64,000 bases of DNA, taken from the NCBI RefSeq assembly GCF_001422985.1, contig NZ_LMNL01000012.1, positions 499,096 to 563,095 of the forward strand, given 5' to 3'. A program made the position numbers and the translations under genes. Shown piece by piece: positions 27,652 to 35,908 of this stretch (positions within the stretch are counted from its first letter, which is position 1; the number at the start of each line of letters is the position of its first letter). The DNA comes from Methylobacterium sp. Leaf117 (GTDB lineage Bacteria; Pseudomonadota; Alphaproteobacteria; Rhizobiales; Beijerinckiaceae). The notes under the pieces are model-generated. The model worked only from the letters and a program-made list of their open reading frames with translations, was not told the DNA's origin and did not search any database.

Positions 27652-27712
27652 GAGCGGTACCGCGCTTGTTCTTAGTCATGCGTGATACTGCGCCCGATGC
27701 GAACCCGCGCCA

Positions 27713-28486
27713 TCAGGCCGGCTCGGCCACGAGTTCGTCACGGTGGTTGTGCGGCAGATAGGCGATCAGCATCTCGCGCACCAGGGAGGCGCTCTTGGCA
27801 TCGCGGATGAGCAGGATGCCGTCGATGATCAGCGAGCGGGAGACGTCCTCCTCCTCCAGCTTCACATGCAGCTTGTCGGCCAGCGGCAGGGTGATCATGT
27901 TGGCGATCAGTGCGCCGTAGAGGGTGGCGAGCAGCGCGGTCGCCATGGCGGGGCCGAGCTTCGAGGGGTCCGACATGTTGGCGAACATCGTCACCATGCC
28001 GAGAATCGTCCCGATCATGCCCCAGGCCGGGGCGCAGTCGCCGAAGGCCCGGTAGATCTTCGAGCCCTCGTCGAGGTGCATGAGGAAGTTGTCGCGGTCG
28101 CGCTCCATCGTGTCGCGGATGAACTCGCGGTCGTAGCCGTCAGCGATGTAGCGCGCACCCTGGGCCAGGAAGGGGTCGGAGATCTCCATGTTTTCCAGGG
28201 CCATCGGGCCGGACTTGCGCACCACGTCGGCGATCTTGGTGATCTCCTCGATGAGGTCGCGCGGCTTGATGGCGCGCATCGAAAATGCGTAGCGCAGGCC
28301 CATCGGCAGCCCGTGCATCATGGTGGAGAACGGGAACCGCATCATCGTGGCGGCAGTGGCGCCGCCGAAGATCACGATGACCGCGTGCTTGTCGAAATAG
28401 GCGGCGAAATTGCCGCCGTCGATCATGATCAGGATGAAGACGACGGCGAAGCCGCCGACGAGGCCGATACCGGTTGCGAGATCCAT
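27713..28486 (-). CDS. motA: Flagellar motor stator protein MotA (short PomA-like type)
   Basis: About 257 residues from ATG 28486 (MDLATGIGLVGGFAVVFILI), the family start; the frame opens 16 codons further upstream without homology. Four membrane spans: about 4-22, 30-48, and the pair around 150-172 and 182-202. The segment GDCAPAWGMIGTILGMVTMF holds the conserved Pro-x-x-G-x-x-G-T motif around the third span, and the cytoplasmic loop has the charged residues that touch FliG (RDRDNFLMHLDEGSKIYR). Length fits the shorter PomA/LafT class. Operon with motB (61-base gap). Whether it uses H+ or Na+ cannot be read safely. Confidence 0.93.
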   Translation of the reverse strand: MDLATGIGLVGGFAVVFILIMIDGGNFAAYFDKHAVIVIFGGATAATMMRFPFSTMMHGLPMGLRYAFSMRAIKPRDLIEEITKIADVVRKSGPMALENMEISDPFLAQGARYIADGYDREFIRDTMERDRDNFLMHLDEGSKIYRAFGDCAPAWGMIGTILGMVTMFANMSDPSKLGPAMATALLATLYGALIANMITLPLADKLHVKLEEEDVSRSLIIDGILLIRDAKSASLVREMLIAYLPHNHRDELVAEPA

Positions 28487-28733
28487 GATCACTCGAGCCT
28501 GAGCGGCTGCCCGCATGCCGCGTTGGCACCGCACGACGAGGCGCCGCTCCCACCGTTACGCATTCAGGTTGAACGAACCGTAAAAACGCCGGCGGTCTCT
28601 GGCCAAACACCGTGTGATCGCGTCATGCACTGTTCAGGGAGCGCCGGACATAAGGCACGCCACGCCAAGGATTTGGCGGCCTCCGCCGGGATGCGTTCGC
28701 GCAACCCGGTCAGGGATCGGAGCACACGGTATC

Positions 28734-30509
28734 ATGTCGTTGGTTCGTCTTTACGCACGGGTCATGGGTCTCCTGGGTGCCGACCGCCGTCTGGCGGCGG
28801 TCCTGGCCTGCGCCAACGTCGCGCTCGCAGTGGCGGCCTTCGCCGAGCCGCTGCTGATGGGCCGCATCATCGACCAGCTCACCCATCTCAAGAGCAGCAC
28901 CAACGCCTTCGCCACGCTGGCGCCCCTGATCGGCGCCTGGGTGGGCTTCGGCCTGTTCACGATCGCGGCCGGCGTGACGATCGCCCTGCACGCGGACCGG
29001 CTGGCTCACCGCAACCGCCTCACCGCCATGGCCAACTACTTCGAGCACGTGCTCGAACTGCCGCTCGCCTTCCATTCCTCCAATCATTCCGGCCGCGTCC
29101 TGAAGGCGATGCTGGAAGGCTCGAACGGCATGTTCTGGCTCTGGCTCGGCTTCTTCCGCGACCACTTCGTCGCCTTCGTGTCGCTGATCGTCCTCCTGCC
29201 TATGACCCTGTTCGTGAACTGGCAGCTCGGCTCGATCCTGGTCGTGCTCGTGCTCGCCTTCACCGCCCTGACCACGATGGTCATGCGCCGCACCGAGACC
29301 CTGCAGGGCCGGGTCGAGGCCTATCAGTCGGGCCTCGCCGAGCACGCCTCGGACGCCCTGGGCAACGTCGCCGTCATCCAGTCCTTCACCCGCGCCAAGG
29401 CCGAGAAGGAGGCGATGCACGACATCATCCGCAACCTGCTCGCCGCGCAGATCCCTGTCCTGTCCTGGTGGGCGCTCGCCAACGTCGCCACCCGCGCCTC
29501 CGCGACCCTGACCATGACGGCGATCTTCATCACCGGTATCGCGCTGCACCAGCACGGCCAGGCCAGCGTCGGCGAGGTCGTGGCCTTCATGAGCCTGGCC
29601 ACCATGCTGGTTTCGCGCCTCGATCAGGTCGCCACCTGCATCAACGGCCTGTTCCAGCAGATGCCCAAGATCGACGAGTTCTTCGAGATCCTCGACACCA
29701 CCCCGGCCGTTCACGACCGTCCCGGCGCCCAGCAGGTCGCGCGCTTCGACGGCGAGGTCGCCTTCGATAGCGTCGGTTTCTCCTACACGGCCCGCCGCAA
29801 GGCCCTGGAGGATGTCTCCTTCACCGCGCAGGCCGGCCAGACCATCGCCCTCGTGGGCACCACCGGCTCGGGCAAGTCGACCACCCTCGGCCTCCTGCAC
29901 CGCGCCTTCGATCCCGACCATGGGGCCATCCGCATCGATGGCACCGACATTCGCGACATCGGCCTGTCCAGCCTGCGCCACAACATCGGCGTGGTGTTCC
30001 AGGAGCCGATGCTGTTCGCCCGCTCCATCCGCGAGAACCTTCAGGTCGGCCGGCCGAACGCCACCGATGCCGAGATGCTCGACGCCCTCGAGCGGGCCCA
30101 GGCCACCGAGTTCATGGCCCGCCAGGCGGACGGCCTCGACACGGTGATCGGCGAGCGCGGCCGCTCGCTCTCCGGTGGCGAGCGCCAGCGCCTGTCGATC
30201 GCCCGCGCCCTGCTCAAGAACCCGCCGGTGCTGATCCTCGACGAGGCGACCTCCGCCCTCGATGCAACCACCGAGCGCAAGCTCCAGGGCGCCCTGGAGG
30301 CCGTGATGGAGGGCCGCACCACCTTCGTCATCGCCCACCGGCTTGCCACCATCCGCAACGCCGACCGCATCCTCGTCTTCCACGAGGGCCGGATCGTAGA
30401 ATCCGGCACCTTCGACGACCTCGTCGCGCAGAACGGCCGCTTCGCCGATCTCGCCCGGGCACAGTTCATGGCGGCGCAGGAGCCGGACGGGATGGCGCTG
30501 GCAGCCTGA
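28734..30509 (+). CDS. ndvA: Cyclic beta-1,2-glucan ABC exporter NdvA/ChvA (fused permease and ATPase)
   Basis: A 591-residue half-transporter from ATG 28734: six membrane spans in the first 330 residues (RLYARVMGLLGADRRLAAVL resembles the NdvA start; FWLWLGFFRDHFVAFV is also close to NdvA), then the ATPase with Walker A GTTGSGKST (about 375), Q-loop VVFQEPMLF, signature LSGGERQRLSIARAL (about 478) and Walker B VLILDEATSALD (about 500). NdvA/ChvA exports cyclic beta-glucan to the periplasm, important for osmotic adaptation and plant interaction. No glucan synthase gene (ndvB) is in the window. A terminator follows. Assignment to NdvA rather than another exporter rests on remembered similarity. 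Confidence 0.85.
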   Translation: MSLVRLYARVMGLLGADRRLAAVLACANVALAVAAFAEPLLMGRIIDQLTHLKSSTNAFATLAPLIGAWVGFGLFTIAAGVTIALHADRLAHRNRLTAMANYFEHVLELPLAFHSSNHSGRVLKAMLEGSNGMFWLWLGFFRDHFVAFVSLIVLLPMTLFVNWQLGSILVVLVLAFTALTTMVMRRTETLQGRVEAYQSGLAEHASDALGNVAVIQSFTRAKAEKEAMHDIIRNLLAAQIPVLSWWALANVATRASATLTMTAIFITGIALHQHGQASVGEVVAFMSLATMLVSRLDQVATCINGLFQQMPKIDEFFEILDTTPAVHDRPGAQQVARFDGEVAFDSVGFSYTARRKALEDVSFTAQAGQTIALVGTTGSGKSTTLGLLHRAFDPDHGAIRIDGTDIRDIGLSSLRHNIGVVFQEPMLFARSIRENLQVGRPNATDAEMLDALERAQATEFMARQADGLDTVIGERGRSLSGGERQRLSIARALLKNPPVLILDEATSALDATTERKLQGALEAVMEGRTTFVIAHRLATIRNADRILVFHEGRIVESGTFDDLVAQNGRFADLARAQFMAAQEPDGMALAA

Positions 30510-30552
30510 CCCCCGGCGCATTTGACGCCAGCGCGCCGTAGGCCCACCGACT

Positions 30553-30589
30553 GACGCCTTCTCCCGACCCTCGGGGGAGGGCGTCTTCG
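30553..30589 (+). terminator. Rho-independent terminator after ndvA
   Basis: Arms GACGCCTTCTCCCGA and TCGGGGGAGGGCGTC (two G-U pairs) around CCC, followed by TTCGT, about 45 bases after the stop. Confidence 0.75.
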
Positions 30590-30670
30590 TGCCGGGGTCG
30601 GGTGGCGCGGACACGCAGCCCGCGCAGGGGGGCGCCGAGGCCAGTTTGTCAGGACGGAGAGCGCGGGGGA

Positions 30671-31495
30671 TCAGTCCGACGGGACCGACGTCCGCGCGTC
30701 CTCGGCCCAGACCCGGAACTGCGTCAGGCGGTTCGAGCCGAATGTGTGGGTCAGCGGAACGTCCGCCGCGTCCCGGCCGCGCGCCACCAGGATGCGACCG
30801 CGGCGGGGTGCATTGTTGCGCGGGTCGAACACGTGCCAGGCCCCCCCGAGATACACCTCGGTCCAGGCGGCGAAGTCGCCGGGCCCATGCGGTTCGGGCT
30901 CGCCGATGAAGCTGAGATAGCCGGTGCAGTAGCGGGTCGGGATGTTGAGCGCCCGGCAGAAGGCGACGAACAGGTGTGCGTAATCGCGGCACACGCCGCG
31001 CTGACTCGCGAAGGCATCGGCGGCGGTACGGTCGACATGGGCGTAGCCGTAGCCGAAGGTGATGTGGCCGTGGACGTAGTCGCAGATCGCCTGAACCCGC
31101 GACCAGCCGGGCTCGAGATGGCCGAACAGGTTCCAGGCCTCGTCGGAGAGCAGATCGGATTCGCAGTATCGGCTCGCCACCAGGAAGGGCAAAGCCTCCT
31201 CCGGCAGATCCTCGACCGCATGCTCGGCCGCGTCGGCAACCACCGGGTCGAGGGCGCCGTCGTCGTCGATCTCGGCGTGAACGCTCAGGGTTACGGCGCC
31301 GGCCGGAGCCACGAAGCGCACCGTGCGGTTGCCGAAGACGTCGCGGAAGGTGCGCACCGGAAGGGGCGGATCGAGGGTGAGCACGTCCGGCGGCACCGCC
31401 GCCAGGCCCTTGATCGGATAAGAATTCAGGCGGGCGATGACGGGGGTCGGCTGTGGGAAATCATAGCCCATCTCGCAACCGAACCTGATCCGCAT
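30671..31495 (-). CDS. Transglutaminase-like (cysteine protease fold) protein lacking the usual active-site His
   Basis: About 274 residues from ATG 31495 (MRIRFGCEMGYDF). N-terminal beta domain, then the transglutaminase-like core: QRGVCRDYAHLFVAFCRAL (catalytic Cys near 172), IPTRYCTGYLSF, and DFAAWTEVYLGGAWHVFDPRNN. In active relatives the DFHAW segment supplies the His; here it is Ala, while the Asp (FDPRN) remains. As I recall, a large related subfamily shares this substitution. Possible roles include structural or peptide-binding activity rather than catalysis. It converges with ndvA beyond the terminator. Cytosolic; no signal peptide. Confidence 0.8.
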   Translation of the reverse strand: MRIRFGCEMGYDFPQPTPVIARLNSYPIKGLAAVPPDVLTLDPPLPVRTFRDVFGNRTVRFVAPAGAVTLSVHAEIDDDGALDPVVADAAEHAVEDLPEEALPFLVASRYCESDLLSDEAWNLFGHLEPGWSRVQAICDYVHGHITFGYGYAHVDRTAADAFASQRGVCRDYAHLFVAFCRALNIPTRYCTGYLSFIGEPEPHGPGDFAAWTEVYLGGAWHVFDPRNNAPRRGRILVARGRDAADVPLTHTFGSNRLTQFRVWAEDARTSVPSD

Positions 31496-31622
31496 CGAAA
31501 CTCCCCCGGGCTCGCCGCCGCGCCGCTCAGCCCTCACTGCCCGCGCCCGGTCGGGGACACTAGGCCGCCGAGGTCACAGGCGGATGTCATCGCACGCCCT
31601 GCGCGCAGATGAAGCAGCCGAG

Positions 31623-32507
31623 TCAGAGCCCTCTGGCCCGGGCCTGCTTCTCCTGCATCCGCGCCTGGAGCCGCACCCGCCGCGCTGCAATGACGGTGCC
31701 ATTGATCTCGCCGCCGAACAGGAACATCGCGGCGAGCCAGTACAGGAAGACGAGGAACACCATCGCGGTGGCGAGCCCCCCGTAGGTGGAGGCGTAGGCG
31801 TTGGAGAAGCGGTCGAGATAATAGCCGAAGCCGAGGCCGGCGAGGAACCAGAGCAACAGCGTGACGGCGATGCCCGGCACCACGGCCAGCACCGAGCGGC
31901 GCCCCGCGGCCACGAACTTGTGGGCGATCACCAGCACGGTGAGGAGCAGGAAGGCGGTGATGCCGATACGGCCGATCGCCACCGTCAGGCTCAAGGGTTC
32001 CAGTCCCGGCGCCACGTTGATCACCTTGCGCCAGATCAGCGGGCCCAGCACGACGAGGAGCGCGAAGGCCAGCATGGCGAAGGCGCCGCACACGACGTAG
32101 CCGATCGATTCCAGGCGGGTAAGCCACCACGGGCGGACCTCGCGCAGGCCGTAGGCGCGGTTGAGCCCGACCCGCAGGCTCTCGACCCCCGAGGACGAAA
32201 AGTACAGTGCCAGCAGGGCGCCGAGGGTCAGCACCCCGCCGCGCTGCTCGGTGAGCACCCGGTGCACCTCGCCCGCGATGGGATTGGCGACGGCGCGCGG
32301 CCACGCATCGAAGATGAGGTCGCTCGCCCCATCGGCGAGGGACTTCGTGCCGAACAGGCCGGCCAGGGCGCCGAGCAGAATCAGGAACGGAAACAGGGCG
32401 GTGAGAGTCGAGAGCGCGATATGGCTGGCGATGGCCCAGCCGTCATGGGCGACGAAGCGTTGCGCGGCGACGTTCGCGATCTCGAAAGGCTTGCGGATGC
32501 GACTCAC
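31623..32507 (-). CDS. YihY/BrkB family inner-membrane protein
   Basis: About 294 residues with six predicted spans: IASHIALSTLTALFPFLILLGALAG, then LGALLALYFSSSGVESLRVGLN, further spans in the VVCGAFAMLAFALLVVLGP, GRIGITAFLLLTVLVIAHKF, VTLLLWFLAGLGFGYYLDR and GLATAMVFLVFLYWLAAMFLFGGEIN segments. The GGEIN near the C-terminus and SALTALFPFL near the start are the family hallmarks. Formerly annotated as ribonuclease BN; role unknown, perhaps a transporter. Start uncertain: GTG 32507 or TTG 32549; no ATG is available. Divergent from the EamA gene at 32664. Confidence 0.88.
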   Translation of the reverse strand: MSRIRKPFEIANVAAQRFVAHDGWAIASHIALSTLTALFPFLILLGALAGLFGTKSLADGASDLIFDAWPRAVANPIAGEVHRVLTEQRGGVLTLGALLALYFSSSGVESLRVGLNRAYGLREVRPWWLTRLESIGYVVCGAFAMLAFALLVVLGPLIWRKVINVAPGLEPLSLTVAIGRIGITAFLLLTVLVIAHKFVAAGRRSVLAVVPGIAVTLLLWFLAGLGFGYYLDRFSNAYASTYGGLATAMVFLVFLYWLAAMFLFGGEINGTVIAARRVRLQARMQEKQARARGL

Positions 32508-32663
32508 GGGGCGGGGGTTCGTCCTTGAGCGATCAGGATGGGGCGCCAAGCGGCGGGCTGTCTTCTAAACGCAACGGGACCCGATTGCGCAACGGGCCGC
32601 CGGCCGACCCCGCGCGGAACCGGCTTGAAATCCCGGGGGCACTGTGATGCCTGCGGCCTTGCC

Positions 32664-33536
32664 ATGGCACCATTCACTTCGTCCCTGATCCCGGCCCTGT
32701 TCGTTCTGATCTGGGCGACGGGCTTCGTCGCGGCCCGCTTCGTGGCGCCGCATGCCGAGGCCTTCACCTTCGTGGCGATCCGGGTGGTGGGCGTCGCCCT
32801 CGTCCTCGTGGGCCTGGCCCTCGCCCTGCGGGCACGCTGGCCGCGCGACCGGGCCGGTTGGTTTCATGCCGCCCTCGCCGGCATCCTGATGCAGGGGATC
32901 TACGTCATCGGCGTATTCTGGTCGGTCCAGCATGGGCTACCGGCGGGCATCGCCGCTCTCGTGGGCAGCCTCCAGCCCTTATTGACGGCGATGCTGGCCG
33001 GTCGCCTTCTCGGTGAGCCGGTGAGCGGGCGGCGCTGGCTCGGGATCGCCACCGGGTTTTCGGGAGCGCTCCTGGTGCTGGCCCCGAAGATCGGCGCCTC
33101 CGATCCCGCCGGCATCCCGGTCCCGGCACTCGCCGCATGCCTGTCGGCCATGGTGGCGATGACGGGCGGAACGCTCTGGCAGAAGCGCCACGGTACCGGG
33201 GGCGACCTCCTCAGCAATGCCGCGCTTCAATTCCTGGGCGCCGCGACCCTTGCCGTGCCGGCGGCACTCCTGTTCGGAACCGGCGGTTTCGATGGATCGA
33301 CGCCGCTCTGGTTCGGGCTCGCCTGGTCGATCGTCGTGAACTCGGTGGGCGGTATCCTGCTGCTGCTGGTTCTGATTCGGCGCGGGGCCGTGGCGGGCGT
33401 CGCCTCGCTCCTGTTTCTGGTGCCGCCGGTCTCGGCCGTGATGGCCTACGTTCTGTTCGGCGAGGCCCTGGTGCCGATCCAGATGGGGGGCATGGCCATC
33501 GCCGCCCTCGGCGTCGCGATCGCCAGTCGAGGCTGA
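32664..33536 (+). CDS. EamA/DMT superfamily transporter
   Basis: A 290-residue permease with ten predicted membrane spans in two EamA repeats: ALFVLIWATGFVAARFVAPHAEAFTF opens repeat one (the WATGFV signature) and LSAMVAMTGGTLWQKRH opens repeat two, ending with IAALGVAIASRG. DMT members export amino acids or other metabolites; substrate unknown. ATG 32664 begins the typical N-terminus; the frame is open further upstream without content. Divergent from the YihY gene, with 156 bases between starts. A TTGAGA-aaca-TCTCAA palindrome 30 bases after the stop may mark the end of the transcript. Confidence 0.88.
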   Translation: MAPFTSSLIPALFVLIWATGFVAARFVAPHAEAFTFVAIRVVGVALVLVGLALALRARWPRDRAGWFHAALAGILMQGIYVIGVFWSVQHGLPAGIAALVGSLQPLLTAMLAGRLLGEPVSGRRWLGIATGFSGALLVLAPKIGASDPAGIPVPALAACLSAMVAMTGGTLWQKRHGTGGDLLSNAALQFLGAATLAVPAALLFGTGGFDGSTPLWFGLAWSIVVNSVGGILLLLVLIRRGAVAGVASLLFLVPPVSAVMAYVLFGEALVPIQMGGMAIAALGVAIASRG

Positions 33537-33565
33537 TTCGGCGACGGACCTGCGTGACTTTTTCT

Positions 33566-33581
33566 TTGAGAAACATCTCAA
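33566..33581 (+). promoter_or_regulatory. Palindrome in the mcd upstream region
   Basis: TTGAGA-aaca-TCTCAA, a perfect inverted repeat in an AT-rich stretch about 180 bases before mcd. Could be an operator for a pathway regulator or a weak terminator for the transporter gene. Confidence 0.35.
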
Positions 33582-33681
33582 TAAAATTCAGCATTGAGCC
33601 GTTTGCCAAGAGAAATCAGGGTTTTTCGCCCGCGCGGATTATGAATTCACGAGGGATAGTGCCGCGCTGCGGCGAGACGCC

Positions 33682-33710
33682 TCTACAGGCCCGTCAAACC
33701 TGCCTATAAT
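33682..33710 (+). promoter_or_regulatory. Promoter of mcd
   Basis: TCTACA (33682-33687), 17 bases, then a perfect TATAAT (33705-33710), 38 bases before the start codon. A consensus -10 is unusual in such GC-rich DNA and predicts strong sigma-70-type transcription. Confidence 0.6.
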
Positions 33711-33748
33711 GAGCAGCAAAGCGTGATCTCTTTTCCAGCGAGTGTGCC

Positions 33749-35431
33749 ATGTCAGCTTCCCCCGTCGTTTCGACCGAACCGCAGGATCTCCTGACCCTGG
33801 CCCGCGAGGCGGCCGAATCGGCCAAGGGCCTGGTGGCCGAGGCGACCCGCCGGGTGCGCACCACCATCCTGTCCGACGAGGGTAAGATCTCGGCCGAGAA
33901 GATGGAGACCGAGCAGCACGCGACCCACGGGCTCGCCTGGATCGCCACCTATGCCGAGGGCGTGCGCGAGCTTGGCGCCTACGCGCAGCGCCTGACCGAG
34001 GCGGGTGAGTTCGGCGAGACCGAGAGCCTGCTCGTGCGGATCGGCCTCGGCGAATACCTCGACCAGATGTTCTCCGGCATTCCCATGAGCCAGGGCGAGA
34101 TGGTGCGTCCCACCGGCTCCCTGGGCCTCGCGGCCCGTGAGGTGGCCAAGTTCCGCACCGAGGCGGTCGAGGCTCTCATCGCCGAGGGCAACACCCCCGA
34201 GAACCGCGCCGCGCTCGTCGCCCGCATCCGCGACAACGGCGGTGCGGCCACCATCGGCAAGTCCGGCCTCGACGAGGACATGGAGGCGATCCGCTCCGAG
34301 ATGCGCCGGTTCGGCCTCGCCGAAGTCGTGCCGCACGCGCATGAGTGGCACAGCCAGAACGCCTACATCCCGATGGAGATCGTCACCAAGATGGCCGAAC
34401 TCGGCGTCTTCGGCCTGACCATCCCCGAGGAATACGGCGGCATGGGCCTGCCGAAGATCTCGATGTGCGTGGTCTCCGAGGAACTGTCCCGCGCCTATAT
34501 CGGTGTCGGCTCGCTTGGCACCCGCTCGGAGATCGCGGCGGAACTCATCCTCTGTGGCGGCACCGAGGAGCAGAAACACCGCTTCCTGCCCGGCATCGCC
34601 TCGGGCGACACGCTTCCCACCGCCGTGTTCACCGAGCCGAACACCGGCTCCGATCTCGCTTCGCTGCGCACCAAGGCCGTCCGGGACGGCGACGTCTGGA
34701 AGATCTCGGGCAACAAGACCTGGATCACGCATCCGGTGCGCGCCGATATCATGACCTGCCTCGTGCGCACCAAGCCCGAGGAGAAGGGCCACCGCGGCCT
34801 GTCGCTGCTCATCGCCGAGAAGCCGCGCGGCACCGATGCCGAGCCCTTCCCGGTCGCCGGCCTGTCCGGTGGCGAAATTCACGTGCTCGGCTACCGCGGC
34901 ATGAAGGAATACGAGCTCGCCTTCGACAATTTCGAAGTACCGGCGGGCAACCTGCTCGGTGAGGTCGAGGGCAAGGGCTTTGCGCAGCTCATGCAGACCT
35001 TCGAGTCGGCCCGCATCCAGACCGCGGCCCGCGCCATCGGCGTGGCGCAGAACGCCCTCGATCTCGGCCTGCGCTACGCCGAGGATCGGGTGCAGTTCGG
35101 CAAGGCGCTGATCAACTTCCCGCGTGTGGCCGACAAGATCGCCATGATGGCGGTGGAGATCAACATCGCCCGCCAGCTGACCTACTTCTCGGCCCGTGAG
35201 AAGGACGAGGGCAAGCGCTGCGATCTCGAAGCCGGCATGGCCAAGCTGCTCGGCGCCCGTGTCGCCTGGGCTGCGGCCGACAACGCCCTGCAGATCCATG
35301 GCGGCAACGGTTTCGCGCTGGAATACGCGGTCAGCCGCGTGCTCTGCGACGCACGCATCCTCTCGATCTTCGAAGGTGCCGCCGAGATCCAGGCTCAGGT
35401 CATCGCCCGCCGCCTGCTCGAAACCGCCTGA
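33749..35431 (+). CDS. mcd: (2S)-methylsuccinyl-CoA dehydrogenase (ethylmalonyl-CoA pathway)
   Basis: A 560-residue flavoprotein of the acyl-CoA dehydrogenase family, longer than the usual 380-400 by an N-terminal helical domain of about 150 residues (LLTLAREAAESAKGLVAEAT, ETEQHATHGLAWIATYAEGV). That extension marks methylsuccinyl-CoA dehydrogenase, which oxidises (2S)-methylsuccinyl-CoA to mesaconyl-CoA. Core features: LTIPEEYGGMGL, TAVFTEPNTGSDLASL (FAD/substrate loop), KISGNKTWITHP, and the C-terminal LQIHGGNGFALEYAVSRVL-DARI with IFEGAAEIQ. Cytosolic, homodimer/tetramer. Strong promoter and terminator bracket it, so it is transcribed alone. pccB at 53893 serves the same pathway. Confidence 0.93.
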   Translation: MSASPVVSTEPQDLLTLAREAAESAKGLVAEATRRVRTTILSDEGKISAEKMETEQHATHGLAWIATYAEGVRELGAYAQRLTEAGEFGETESLLVRIGLGEYLDQMFSGIPMSQGEMVRPTGSLGLAAREVAKFRTEAVEALIAEGNTPENRAALVARIRDNGGAATIGKSGLDEDMEAIRSEMRRFGLAEVVPHAHEWHSQNAYIPMEIVTKMAELGVFGLTIPEEYGGMGLPKISMCVVSEELSRAYIGVGSLGTRSEIAAELILCGGTEEQKHRFLPGIASGDTLPTAVFTEPNTGSDLASLRTKAVRDGDVWKISGNKTWITHPVRADIMTCLVRTKPEEKGHRGLSLLIAEKPRGTDAEPFPVAGLSGGEIHVLGYRGMKEYELAFDNFEVPAGNLLGEVEGKGFAQLMQTFESARIQTAARAIGVAQNALDLGLRYAEDRVQFGKALINFPRVADKIAMMAVEINIARQLTYFSAREKDEGKRCDLEAGMAKLLGARVAWAAADNALQIHGGNGFALEYAVSRVLCDARILSIFEGAAEIQAQVIARRLLETA

Positions 35432-35512
35432 GCCGAGAGCGGCACCGACCTCACCCGGTCCGGCGGAGCGCCCTCTCTGTCGGGGTCGGGGGCCGAACCG
35501 GGTCTCCGTCCA

Positions 35513-35559
35513 GAAACGCAGAACGCCGGGGCGATCATCGCCCCGGCGTTCTGCGTTTC
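35513..35559. terminator. Strong bidirectional terminator between mcd and a small convergent gene
   Basis: A perfect 21-bp inverted repeat: left arm 35513-35533 beginning GAAACGCAGAACG, right arm 35539-35559 ending CGTTCTGCGTTTC, loop ATCAT. A-rich on the left, T-rich on the right, so it can act in both directions. Confidence 0.9.
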
Positions 35560-35600
35560 CCGCTTTGGAAGCCGAAGCGAGCGGACAGCCGTGCGAAGGG

Positions 35601-35783
35601 CTACTTCGTGATCTTCACCGACACGGGATCGCTCGACGGAAACGTCTCCTCCAGGGCCTCGTCGAGACGCTCGTCGCGTTCACCCGTCTGGCTCACGGGA
35701 CGAGTCCCGTCGGACCCCTTCGGGGCCGGCTTGCCGGTGGTGGAGATGATGTCGGTCTCGGGGGTCTTCTGATGATCGGCCAT
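35601..35783 (-). CDS. Small conserved acidic protein with ETFPSSDP motif
   Basis: A 60-residue protein, MADHQKTPETDIISTTGKP... ending LDEALEETFPSSDPVSVKIT. The LDEALEETFP-SSDP element is a recurrent C-terminal motif of short, probably disordered proteins in many alphaproteobacteria (recollection). No signal peptide or membrane span. It converges with mcd across the 21-bp terminator and is co-directional with, and about 125 bases downstream of, the glycosyltransferase gene. Function unknown. Confidence 0.6.
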   Translation of the reverse strand: MADHQKTPETDIISTTGKPAPKGSDGTRPVSQTGERDERLDEALEETFPSSDPVSVKITK

Positions 35784-35908
35784 GCACGGCACTCCCTCGG
35801 CTCGGCGGCCGGCGACCTCGCCAGCACCTTCCTCGACGATGAGCCGGGACAACGCCGGGCGCGCCTCCGGTTTCCACGATGGCGCGGCCGTGGTTCCGCC
35901 CGGCTCCC

